A DNA stretch of 64,000 nt from Alternaria dauci (taxonomy: Eukaryota; Ascomycota; Dothideomycetes; Pleosporales; Pleosporaceae). Below the pieces are notes generated by a model that was given only the letters and a program-made list of their open reading frames with translations, did not search any database and was not told the origin of the DNA. Position 1 is the stretch's first letter, and the number at the start of each line of letters is the position of its first letter. The stretch spans positions 5,208,001 to 5,272,000 of the forward strand of contig NC_091272.1 in assembly GCF_042100115.1 (NCBI RefSeq), written 5' to 3'. Made by a program: the position numbers and the translations under genes. Positions 43,011-54,842 of this stretch are shown piece after piece.

Positions 43011-46000
43011 ATGGACAAGCCAGTCGCCATTATTGGTATCGCGTTTCGTGGACCTGGTGACGCTCGAGACCCGGAAGCCTTCTACCGCATGCTCGTCGAG
43101 GGTCGTAACGCACGTACCGAGATCCCCAAGGACCGTTACAATGTCGACGCTTTCTACCATCCTGATTCAGAACGCCTAGGCAGTATTCAACAAAGGTAGG
43201 CTCGATGCCACTCTTCCTGTGATTTGCCCAAGATGCTGATCGCCTGTTACAACAGACATGCGCATTTCTTGCAACAAGACTTCAAGGTGTTTGATGCTCC
43301 ATTCTTCAGCATCACACCGAAGGAAGCAAAGGCCATGGACCCAACGCATCGCATCCTTTTGGAAGCTACATACGAGGGCTTTGAGAATGCTGGCTTGAGC
43401 CTTGAGAAGGTCTCGGGCACACAGACATCCTGCTACATTGGCACCTTCACAGCAGACTTTCCCAACTTGCAAGCACGTGATAACGAAGGTCCTTCTATAT
43501 ACCACGCGACTGGCATGTCAGCATCGCTGGCTTCCAACAGATTATCGTGGTTCTACAATCTTCGGGGCCCTTCCCTAACAGTCGACACAGCTTGCTCATC
43601 CAGTTTGACTGCTTTCCACTTGGCATGTCAAAGCATCCGCACAGGAGAGGCTGAGATGAGCGTGGTTGGAGGTGCCAATCTCATGTTCGGACCGGACATG
43701 TCCATTTTGTTGGGAGCTGCGAAGATCCTGTCCCCAGAAGGCAAGAGCAAGATGTGGGATGCGAATGCGAATGGTTTTGCTCGTGGAGAAGGATTTGGCG
43801 TCACGATCTTGAAGGTATGTACCCGGCGCGATCGTTACTTTTCAGGGTGAGACATTTGGCTGACAGGTGACGATACTTAGCCTCTAGACGCAGCGTTGCG
43901 CGACGGTGACAACATTCGAGCGGTCGTGCTGGCCACAGCTGCCAATGAAGATGGCCACACGCCTGGTATCTCGCTGCCTAACAGTGAGGCGCAACAAGAA
44001 TTAATCCGGAGGGCATACAAGATGGCTGGTGTAGATCCAGCAGAGACGGCGTATGTGGAAGCACATGGAACCGGTACACAGGCTGGTGACCCACTGGAAG
44101 CCCGAGCCATTCTGAAAACCATTGGGTCGGTCGAGGGCCGCAAGTCGGATCTCTACGTCGGGTCTGTTAAGACGAACATTGGACATCTCGAGGGTGCAGC
44201 CGGTGTAGCTGGCATCATCAAGGCTGCACTGACGGTTGAGCGAGGCATGATACCGCCAAATCTTTGGTCAGTACATCAGTGAAACCTCCTATCCGCCCCG
44301 CACTGACGACCTCCAGGTTCGAGAAGCTCAATCCTGAGATCGATTTGCCAGAAAATGTCAAGATTGCCTCCAAATTGACACCGTGGCCGCATAGCGGACC
44401 TCGCCGCGCAAGCATCAACAGCTTTGGTTTTGGTGGTGCAAACGCACATGCTATCCTCGAGGATGCAGCATCGTTCCTGTCACGTCATGGCCTGAGCGGT
44501 CGGCATACGACGGCACCGCTTCTTCCCAGTCTGAGCAGTGTGCGCGTCAGTCATCCCAGTGACAGCCCCAGCAGCTCTGCAAGTACAGTCACCGAAGAGG
44601 CAACAAGTGGCGAATCCAGCGACAACATCAGTGACGTTTCGAGCGAGGTGCTACGTGACGTCTATCCCATACCGAAGTTGTTTGTGTTATCTTCCAACGA
44701 TCAAGAGGGGGTCAAGCGCAGTGCCGAGCGCCTACAAGAGTATCTCGCTTCCAAGACCTCCACCGCACCTTCGTTCCTCAACGATCTGGCATACACGCTG
44801 AGTGCCAAGAGGACTACGTTGCCATGGAAGTCTTATGCCGTGTCTTCAAGTGTCAGCGGCCTTCGAGAGAAGATCTCAAGCCTCCCTCCGGTGGTCCGCT
44901 CCTCTACTTCTGCGATACCACGAATCGCCTTCGTCTTCACTGGCCAGGGCGCACAATGGCACGCAATGGGAAGAGGCCTTTCCGTGTACAAGACTTTCGC
45001 TGAGAGTATGCAGAGATCGGAAGTCATGCTCAAGTCGTTCGGTTGCCCATGGAGCCTTGCTGAAGAGCTGAGTCGCAGCGAGGCTGAGTGCAAGCTGCGC
45101 GAGACTGACTACAGCCAGCCGGCCTGTACAGCTATCCAGGTTGCGCTTGTAAATCTCTTGAGCAGCTTTGACGTGCGACCTGTTGCTGTCCTCGGACATT
45201 CCAGTGGCGAGATTGCGGCTGCTTACGCTGCCGGCTTTATCGATCAAGAGGCAGCAATCAAGATCGCTTGGCTCAGAGGTCAAGTCAGCAAGACTGTCTC
45301 CAAGAATGGTGGCATGTTGGCCGTTTCTGCCAGCGCCGATAGCATACAGAGTCATCTCGACGGCCTGAAGAGCGGCAAGGCAGTCGTAGGATGCTTCAAC
45401 TCCACCAAGGCTTGCACTGTCACTGGTGACGCCTTCGCCATTGATGAGCTACAGACAATGTTGAAAGACGCACAGGTAGCATGCACCCGATTGCCCATGG
45501 ATGTTGCATACCATTCCTTCCACATGGATGCAGCCCGCGAGAAGTACGAAGAGGCTCTCGGAGGTATCGCGCATGGCTCAACGTCGACCATTCCTATGTT
45601 CTCCTCGGTGACGGGCACTCTGGTTGACCCGGCACAAATGAGGCCTTCTTACTGGGTAGACAACTTGGTTTCTCCCGTCAACTTTGTCGCAGCCACCCGT
45701 TCCCTTCTGAGTCACCCGCAGGAGAGCAAATCGCGCAAAGCTTTTGCCAATCTGTTCGTTGAGCTCGGCCCTCACTCAGCCCTGCGCAGCTACCTCTTGG
45801 ACATCTTCAGCAGCGAGAACCGTGCTGCGGATACGACGTACACCACTCTTCTCCGCCGCAATTTCGATGGCGCTGCGACGGCGCTGGAAGCCATGGGTTA
45901 TCTTTGGGCGCATGGATGCAAGGTCGATCTGAGCAAAGTCAACGATGTGTCTTCTGATAGCATCAACATGCTGACCGATCTCCCTCCATACGCTTGGAAC

Positions 46001-49000
46001 CATAAGCCGTATTGGGATGAATCCCACTTGAGCCGTCAGCACCGCCTTCGCAAGTCACCGCGTACAGACCTCGTAGGCTATCGCCTACTTGGAACGCCAG
46101 AGCACACATGGCGCAACTTCCTACGGTGCAACGAGAATCCATGGATTCGCGAGCATAAGGTCCAGGGCGATATCCTCTACCCAGGTGCCGGTATGCTCGT
46201 CATGGCGATCGAGGCGGCGCACCAGCTAGCCCAAGAGACGAATGCCGACGAGATCTATGGTTTCGAGTTGCGCGATGTCAGCATCGATACCGCTCTTCGT
46301 GTACCTGACACTGAGAAGGGCATCGAAGTCATGACGCAGCTGCACAACCGTCGCACTGGAACACGAGCAGCGCCGTCCTCCACGCTTTACGAGTTCACTG
46401 TTTCTTCTTGGAGTGAAGAGATGAGCTCTTGGAGTATGCATGCTCGTGGTCTAGTCTCGGTCACCTTCAAGACCTTCTCTCCGTCCATGGAGCGCGAGGT
46501 GGCACTTGGGAACGAGCGCTACATGTCTTCCCTTGCCGAGGCTAGAAGAGTCTGCCAGAAGCCGGCGCGAAGCTTCCTATATGACACAGTCGAGACCATT
46601 GGCATGCAATACGGGCCGACCTTCCGCAATATGACGGAGCTGTATGCCAGGCCCAACAGCAGTTATGGTGTCATCAAGGTGCCTGACACCAAGGCGATCA
46701 TGCCCAAGGGCTTTGAGTTCCCCCACGTAGTCCATCCGGCCACCCTCGACTCTGTCCTTCACCTCATCTTCCCTAGTATCTCCGGCGAAGATCAAGCACT
46801 GAATGAGGCGGTCGTCCCCCGATCTTTTGATCGCATTTTTGTCTCAGCCAATATACCAAAGAATGCTGGCGCAGAGCTACGCGGTTGCTCTTCTGCAAAG
46901 AAGCTGAGCTACACCACATGGAATTCGAACATCACCATGTCAGATTCGACGATGACTGAGCCTGTTGTCATCATGGAAGGCGTTGTACTAGCATCTGTTG
47001 GCGCGACAGAAGATGCATCGAAGCAACTGGAAACGCGCGCATCGTGCTTTGCGCAGAATTGGCATGTAGATGCTGATCTCTTGACTCCATCCCAGATCAA
47101 GGAGATCATCTACAAGCGTACACTGAAGAGTAAGGATGACGACTCAGTACTTGATCTGCTCGAGTTTGTGTGCTTGGTGTACATCTACCGCATCCTCGAC
47201 TGGTTCCAGACCGACGAAGGGAAGGCACATGTGCCGCAGGATGGCTTCTGGAAGTCATACGTAGAGTGGATGCATGACACTGTCAAGCAGTTCCCTGCGC
47301 TGCCCGCAGATGTCGAGACTGAGATGGAGAAAGCCCGGCAACGCATCGTCAAATCCGAGAGCGGCGACATCACGGTGCATATGGTGGATCGCATCGGGCA
47401 AAATCTTTCTCGCATCTTCACACGCGAAGTCGAAGCTCTGCAATGCATGACTGAGGGCGATCTTCTTTACTCCTTCTACCGCGGCGCGTTCGGAACCAGT
47501 TTCAACACCAACGTCGCCGAGTACGTCGGTCTGATCGCTGACAAGCAACCCGGGTTGCGCATTCTGGAAATCGGGGCCGGAACGGGTGGTACTACATACC
47601 ATGTTTTGGAACGCTTGCGCAATCCAGATGGAACCTCCAAGGCAGCCCAGTATTACTTTACTGACATCTCCCCTGGCTTCCTTGCCAAGGCAGCTGATCG
47701 GTTCAATCAGGATGCGTCCATTATGCAGTTTGGCACGCTCAACATCGAGAACGCGCCTACAGAGCAAGGCTTCAGCCCTGAATCGTTCGACCTCATCGTA
47801 TGCGCGAACGTGCTGCACGCAACGAAGAGCATTCAAGAAACATTGACGCACTGCAAGCTGCTGCTGAAGCCAGGTGGCCGTCTCGTTTTGTCCGAGGTGA
47901 CCATCAAGCGCATCTTCTCTGGGTTCATTATGGGCCCTCTGCCCGGCTGGTGGCTGGGAGAAGCGGACGGTAGGATGGGAGGCCCGCTGTTGGATGCTGA
48001 TGAGTGGAGCGTTGCATTAAAGAAGGCGGGATTCTCGGGTGTCGACGTCGATATCCGCGGTGATCGTGAAACCTCGAAAGAGCCCGTCTCGCTGCTCATC
48101 TCAACCAAGCCCAAGACGACCGCGCCTAGCCTGCCTTCCTGCCTTGTCATCACCACTGGTACTGAAGCATCGAACAAACTAGCTGATACCATACAGAGGG
48201 TATTCGCCTCTGCTGGTCATGACATCAGCATCGCTCAGTGGAGTAGTGTCACCAAGACGCAGGTAGAGGGGAAGTATTGCCTCTGTCTTGCGGAATGGGA
48301 GGATGCTATCCTCGCGAACCTCACCGATGATGATTGGTACAGGTTGCGCGAAGTCGTTCTTTCATCCGAAGGCGCCCTGTGGATCACTGGTGGTGGTGCT
48401 CTCGACACCCCTTTCCCCATGAAGAGCCTTATGGTTGGACTCGGAAGAGCCATTCGTAACGAAGACGCCGGTGTCCGGCTTGCCTGTCTCGATCTGGATC
48501 CACCAACGACTATCGATTTCGAGGAGGCGTCTCGGACTACACTCAAGGTTGCATATGCGCATGTCCACGGTGATGGCACAGAGGGTGAGTTCGCCGCGCG
48601 TGGAGACAAGGTCTATGTACCGCGCGTTGAGCGAACCCTGCAAGTCGATGGATCGTTGCGCAAGTATGAAGCCAAGGGTGACCCCGAGATGGTTCCATTC
48701 AAGAGCTGCGGACGTCCCCTCAAGCTGACTATCAAGACACCCGGTCTGCTTGATACCTTCCAGTGGGAAGAGGATGAGACGTACCACACGCCATTGCCCG
48801 AGGATTGGATCGAGATTGAGGTAAAGGCCGTAGGTCTCAACTTCAAGGATGTTCTCGTTGCGCTCGGTAACCTGGCCGAAAACAAGCTGGGTGTTGATGC
48901 CTCGGGTGTCGTCACTCGTGTTGGATCTGCTGTCACGGACATCAAAGTCGGCGACAGAGTAATGACGGCATCTTGTGACACCTTTGCCACATATGTCCGC

Positions 49001-50842
49001 TTCCCAGCCAAGGGCGCCATAGGTGTTTCAACAGGTATGAGTTTCGAGGAAGCCGCTTCGATGCCCCTCATTTTCCTCACGGCTTACTATGCTCTGGTAA
49101 CCGCGGGCGGTATTGTCGCTGGCGAGAAGGTCCTGATTCATGCCGCTGCTGGTGGTGTCGGACAAGCTGCCATCATGATTGCGCAAGCCAAAGGGGCTGA
49201 GATCTTCGCTACGGTCGGCGCAGACACTAAGAAGCAACTTCTCATTGAGCAGTATGGCATTCCCGAAGACCACATCTTCAGCAGCCGCGATACCAGCTTC
49301 GTGAAAGGCGTACTGCGTGCTACTGACGGTCAAGGTGTGGATTTGGTCCTGAATTCGTTGGCTGGCGAGGCTCTGCGTCTATCATGGACTGACTGCTTAG
49401 CCAAATTCGGTCGGTTCTTGGAGATTGGAAAGGCAGATCTGTTCGCCAACACCGGTCTCGACATGAAGCCCTTGCTGGACAACAAGAGCTATATTGGCGT
49501 CAACCTTCTTGATTTCGAGAACAATCCAACGCCTCGTGCCGTAGCGCTATGGCATGACACCGCGAAGATGATCCATGACGGGGCGATCAAACCCATCGCG
49601 CCGCTTCAGATCTTCACCATGGCTGAAGTGGAGAAGGCTTTCCGCCATATGCAGGCCGGAAAGCACATGGGTAAGGTGGTCGTCCGCGTTGACAATGCCG
49701 ACGTCGTTCGTGCCGTACCCCGAATCCCTCGCGTTAGCATCCACCCCGACGCAACATACGTGATTGCTGGACTGGGTGGAATTACACGTGAGATCGCGCG
49801 CTGGCTGGCAGAAAAGGGCGCACGGTACTTAGTTTTCCTCTCGCGCTCTGCAGCCAGCGGCACAGACAACCAGGCTTTTGCCTTGCAACTGCGAAATACG
49901 TACGACGTTACGCCGCTAGCCTATGACTGCGACGTTGGAAACAAGGCCGCTCTACAAGCAGTCTTGGATGACCTGAAGGCCAAGGGCTTGCCACCCATCA
50001 AGGGATGTGCGACTGGTGCCATGGTCCTGCAAGACTGCCTGTTCGACAAGATGACCGCCGACCACGTACGCACAACGGTCGGTCCCAAGGTTCACGGGAC
50101 CTGGAACCTACATGAGCTACTACCGCGCGACATGGACTTCTTCGTGATGTTGTCTTCGCTCGCTGGTGTTATGGGCCATCGCGGACAGGGTAACTACGGG
50201 TGCGGTAACAACTTCCAGGACGAGTTTGCTTCATTCCGGCGCGGTCAGGGCCTGCCCGCGATGACTATCGATATTGGCTATCTTCTGTCGGTAGGATTTG
50301 TGGCTGAGCATGACGAGTATGTCGATCACGTCAAGGCCATGGGATTGAAGGTGATGCATATCTCGGACCTGCACGGTCTGGTAGCGACCGCCATCGAAGG
50401 CCCCTCGCAGCACCCCGGGCAAGTCATGTGCGGCCTGCCCTTCAACGAGCACGACGACGCGTGGTACTGGATGGCCGACGCGCGATTTGCTGCCCTACGC
50501 AACGTCGCGGCCGGGTCCGCTGCCAATGCGGGGCAGGCTATTTCGCTGCAGGAAGAGTTGACGCGTTGCGGCACCGTGAATGAAGAGGCTGTGCAGCTCA
50601 TCACAGCAGCCATCGTGCAACGACTTGCGAGCTTGATGATGATACCCGAGGCCGATATCGATGCTGGCAGGCCGTTGAGCGCCTATGGTGTTGACAGTCT
50701 GGTCGCGGTTGAGGTGAGGAACTGGGTTGCCCGCGAAATGGCAGTAGAGGTTTCCGTGTTTGATATTATGCAGAACGTGCCGATGACACAACTGGCACAA
50801 AATTTGGCGGAAAAGAGTAAATTGCTCCTTGGCCAGGCTTGA
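43011..50842 (+). CDS. Highly reducing iterative type I polyketide synthase
   Basis: Exons 43011-43195, 43256-43814, 43881-44266 and 44317-50842 give 2551 residues. Order with approximate residues: KS 4-425 (Cys175 in DTACSSS, His310, His350); AT 580-885 (Ser672 in GHSSGE); DH 950-1240 (His990, Asp1188); C-methyltransferase ~1400-1620 with an intact SAM loop '[10 protein letters not shown]' at 1461; a linker with likely structural KR; ER 1840-2150 ('[12 protein letters not shown]'); KR 2185-2370 (Ser2324, Tyr2337); ACP 2470-2545 (Ser2504 in GVDSL). All catalytic residues I can check are present. The KR nucleotide loop is 'AGLGGITR' where most have GGLGGLGR. No thioesterase or reductive release domain follows. 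The product should be a largely saturated, methyl-branched chain in the cytosol. Confidence 0.96.
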
Positions 50843-51223
50843 GGTTGTATATGCCTAGATAGTGTTGATGATAATAACTTCTTATTGTACACATGATCCC
50901 ATTCGACGCTCGTGGTGCTAGCAGAGACAGGAGGGAATGGGGAGTAGGGCCGACCAGCCACCTGAGGCTGGCTGAGCCACAAACCCTGATTGGACAACGT
51001 GCGATCATAACGTCATGGAGTCATAGGATGGTCTGGTCGTCACCACCCCTATGTCACGAAATCGATCTAGATTCATGTAGGAACTACGATGATGCGTAGC
51101 TGTCTAATCAGTCCGAAAATGTTCATTACAACGTACAAACTCACCAGTCCCTCTATCTGGCAGGTCGCTCCATCGAATTCTTTGCCGACAGCCCAGTCGC
51201 AACTATTGCATTAGTCCACTATC
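50843..51223. other. Intergenic 381 bp
   Basis: It separates the PKS stop from the DUF1769 gene. A GGGCCGA half-site lies at 50947-50953 and an imperfect hairpin (CAGCCACCTGAGGCTG) directly follows, which could be part of the PKS 3' end. Confidence 0.4.
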
Positions 51224-52624
51224 ATGTCGGGCAACGTTGTGGATCCTGGAGCAAGGGATAAATATCTCCTACAAGGTATGTGATAGTCAATTCAAAGTGA
51301 TCGTTCAAATTGCTGATATACAGTAGTAACCGCAGGACCATCTTACAATACTTCAGAGCACGAGCAGGTGTCAGTCAACGGCCCAGACCCCACACATGTC
51401 GAAAGCGACCTTGTAGAAGCATGGATTCGCGTCCGGATCAAGGACTACCATGGCCTGCCCCGTGGTTCCCCAGCTTCCTCGTCTTACTTCGAGCACCCAC
51501 AACATACCTCTGATAGGTACTCGATTGCCTACTCCTTTGTACCCAAGGAAGATATGTCTGGTTCCGATCTGGTAATGGGCTTCGATTACGGTCACTCTAT
51601 CAAACACCAGCTTCCACCGGGTTTCAAGTACGCAATGAAGATTGCTACAAGTATGCTTGATCCTGGGCTTTATTCCGACGCATACTCCGATGAGCCATAT
51701 CTATACGGGCCCGCACTTTCAAGTTTCTTTGCTTTCAAAATCGGAGATCGAACAAGCGAAGTGCCAGCAAAAGACCAACTCGCAAATCTTAGTCAAGAAA
51801 CAGACAATGTCATAGAGGAAGGTGCATCAGGAAGCGGCAAAGAAGTTCGAAAAGCTTTGTCTATGCCCTCAAAGTGGAAGAAGAGGCGGAAGCATTTTCT
51901 CGACGAACGAGCCCTCTCAGCCTTCACATTCGAAAAGGGCCGCATGTATCATGCTGACTTCTTCAATCCGCATCTTGATTTTGCGAATTTCTCGTTGAGG
52001 TTGCCGGGCTTCTCCATCAGTGTGGCCAAGTATGTGGATGAGAAAACGCATCATTTGAGGTATGTGCTCAAGAACCGGAGGACTTCAGATGTGCTTCTCG
52101 TGGTCTTTTTCAAATTGTTGTTTGGTAAAGAGCTGGAAGATACGCTGGAGAAGGAGAAGAGGAGAGAAAGTGCGCCATCAGCTGTGGCTGTGGATGATCA
52201 ACCGAAACAGGAGGGTACAGGCCATGCCGAATTAACCAAGGTTTGTGCTGCTGAGGAGGCTGAACGAAGAGCTCCAGAACCTCAACCATCGATAGTGCAA
52301 CGGGATGAGTCCTCTCCAAGGCAACATGCAGGCACGAACGGTGCACCAGCAGGAAGAGCGACCGGGGTTGACGACAAGCCACAAGAAGACCAAAGTTACA
52401 TGAACCAAGCAACAGCCGCTGTGTCGAATCTTGCAAATTCCGTAGTGGCAGTGTACGCAGCGCTGGGCTTCGGCAACTCGTCATCCTCATCGTCCGACTC
52501 AGAGGCCTCAAGCAGGAGGAGTAGCTCATCGCAGCCACCGAACAGGTCAATGGCAACTGAGATCGATAATATGGATGACAAGATAATAGAGCAGTATTTG
52601 AAGAGCCGACAGGGAAGCGTATGA
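51224..52624 (+). CDS. DUF1769 family protein
   Basis: Exons 51224-51275 and 51324-52624 (48-nt intron, phase 1) give 450 residues. The central part has 'LPPGFKYAMKIATSMLDPGL', 'DEPYLYGPALSSFFAFKIGD' and 'FEKGRMYHADFFNPHLDFANFSLRL' (the last spread over residues ~215-240), the pattern of DUF1769 proteins, an uncharacterised fungal family. The C-terminal third is low complexity, Ser/Glu/Gln-rich, and has no known domain. It follows the PKS by 381 bp on the same strand but is a widely conserved gene. I therefore place the cluster boundary before it, while noting the nearby GGGCCGA site. Confidence 0.8.
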
Positions 52625-53511
52625 GGTTTTCTGTAGACCCGTTAAGTATCGAGGCAATGGCGTTGTACAACCTCGTAATGATGCAGATCAGAATCACTCT
52701 TCCTCCATCATTGCTTCCTCGTTATCCCATGATGACCATATGGTGGGAGCACTACTTGCAGAAAGTGCAACCTCGTGTTGAAGCAAGAGTCTACAACGGG
52801 TGGAGAGAACGATGAGAGGAGAGCTGCGGCAGTCGGTATCCGACAACGCCAGCCTTAAGTCGCCTAGCGTACACGTGCACTCGGCCCCACATTCATCTCG
52901 AAGCCGATGAAACTCCGGAGATGTCTCCTTGACACACGCTCTGCACCGCACAACATCCAAAAGGCAACATTACACGCTCTCATACCGCGTGGCGCTGAGA
53001 TCAAGCAACTCTAGTCAGTCCGTGTTCAAGTTTACAGCAACTGCACGCGCCAGGGCGCACCCGAGCCCTCGGTACCCTACCTCCATACGGATCTGCGTCT
53101 CGGAAACTGACGCTTCCATGGCACTAAGCACGTTTTGTCGTGGAAAGACTGCCCACAGGACAGCGCGACGCAAGGATGATTTGCGGTGAAGTACTGATTC
53201 ATCCGGCGTCTGTCTTCCCGCGACTTGTGGGTATCTGTGTTCCAGTAAGAATCTTCTTGAGGCACTTTTAGTGGCGCGGATTCATGCGTTGCCGGTCGTT
53301 GTGGTTCTCTTAGGTAGCTGGAAGATTACCTCCCCACGCCAATGGCGGGTTTGTATAATCTCTTCTTCTTTATGATCATCACCTGCGTAGTGCTACCATA
53401 GCTACGGTATCGGTCCGTTGCGAAAATTCAGGAATCATGATAAGTACTTGTTTGGACCTCGCACTCTTGTGCCATCCGGTACTCGCATTCCTCACGATAC
53501 ATCGACCAAAG
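52625..53511. other. Intergenic 887 bp
   Basis: Between two rightward genes. Short frames here lack splice or domain support. No repeat or strong motif seen. Confidence 0.4.
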
Positions 53512-54487
53512 ATGGCGGCTCAACAATCGAAACGGCAGTACTTTTTCCTCAGCTTCTTTGCATTGCTCGCTATGCGCTATGCGAGCACTACGAACGCTAC
53601 TCCTCAAGCACCGCAAGAAATTGTGCAGGCTGCCTGCCAGACGGTTGACCAGCCAAATCCCATTGCGTCACTCTACCCGATGAACGCGACAGGAGTACTG
53701 AACGGCACTGTATCTGTGGTACCGATATCCCTGGAACTCGCACGTCAGCTCATTCCGTCGCAATACCGCATCCTGGAACATGCATACAGACACCTCCTTC
53801 CTTCGTTTCCGAAAGGAATGTACCCAGCCGTACTCCAAGCTGTACACGATCATGACGTACAAGCGTTTGGCTTTCAGGTACCTGATTTCTCGGTATGAGA
53901 TACACCTGAAATTCTCTCGCAAACATGCTAACGAGGATTAGCGTGCTGGTATTGAATTCCCCTTCCTGGATCTACTAGGCGACAACACGACGTCTTTCAA
54001 GTGGGTCCCATCACTTCTCATGACCGCCGAAAATGAGATGGCTCTCAAAGGCGCGGCGGACTACGGAACTAAGACCTACCCCTCATCGTTCGATCCCGCC
54101 TGTGACGCGTACAGTGCTGTGCCCAACGCCAAGAAACCAGGAACGACCTCGTTCAGCGCAAAGAGTTCAAACTCTACTGCTGCTTCTATCAACACGCAAT
54201 TCTCGTTGACGTCAGAAGAAGTCTATCCAATCGGCTTCTTTATGAACGTCACTAATCAGGTCATATTTGCGGACGCCAAGACGTGCGACAACATGATTCG
54301 TCTTTTCAATACGAGCCTGACGACAAGTCCTTATACGATCGAGACAGTCAAGGGTACCGTGAAAGCTAAGATGTTTCCCTTTGAATCCGAGCAGGAATGG
54401 GAATGCTCGCATGGTATCAGGTTTGCCTCGGCGTTCATCGAGAACAACTATCTGCCTTGCGAGAACTTCCGGAATTACGGGGCTTAG
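53512..54487 (+). CDS. Secreted protein, possibly acetoacetate-decarboxylase-like
   Basis: Exons 53512-53892 and 53942-54487 (49-nt intron, phase 0) give 308 residues. The start at 53512 puts a signal peptide first ('YFFLSFFALLAMRYAS'); an ATG 75 bases upstream would bury it. The body has several N-glycosylation sites and the blocks 'LELARQLIPSQYRIL', 'AVHDHDVQAFGF' and 'SSFDPACDAY'. These remind me of fungal secreted proteins with an acetoacetate-decarboxylase-like fold, but I see no catalytic lysine I can assign. Treat the function as unknown. The gene is convergent with Gpi16. Confidence 0.7.
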
Positions 54488-54842
54488 AGTTGGAGGGTGC
54501 AGGGTAGAAAGTAATCAGCGAGAAGACGACATGTGAAGCGCGCACAACATACGAGGAGATGCGCATCCCTTTCTGGCGCACGGAGTCACGAATGACCCAA
54601 CAACGATACCCATTGCGCTACAGCGGGTAGCAGATCATTATTATAGTGTACATAGGATTTCAGAAGAATGCAAAGATGTTCATACATATGACCTGTATCT
54701 TATGTGGCTTCGGTTGCCTGACATGAAGACGAAACGCGAGCGTAATGGTGAATGCAAACAAGCTGGCGCACATGAAATATGTCGTCACATGAATCAGGAA
54801 AAACAATGCGTATACATTCGGATATAATCTAACAGCAAACAC
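54488..54842. other. Convergent intergenic region, 355 bp
   Basis: It contains the 3' flanks of the secreted-protein gene and of Gpi16. Nothing else seen. Confidence 0.4.
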
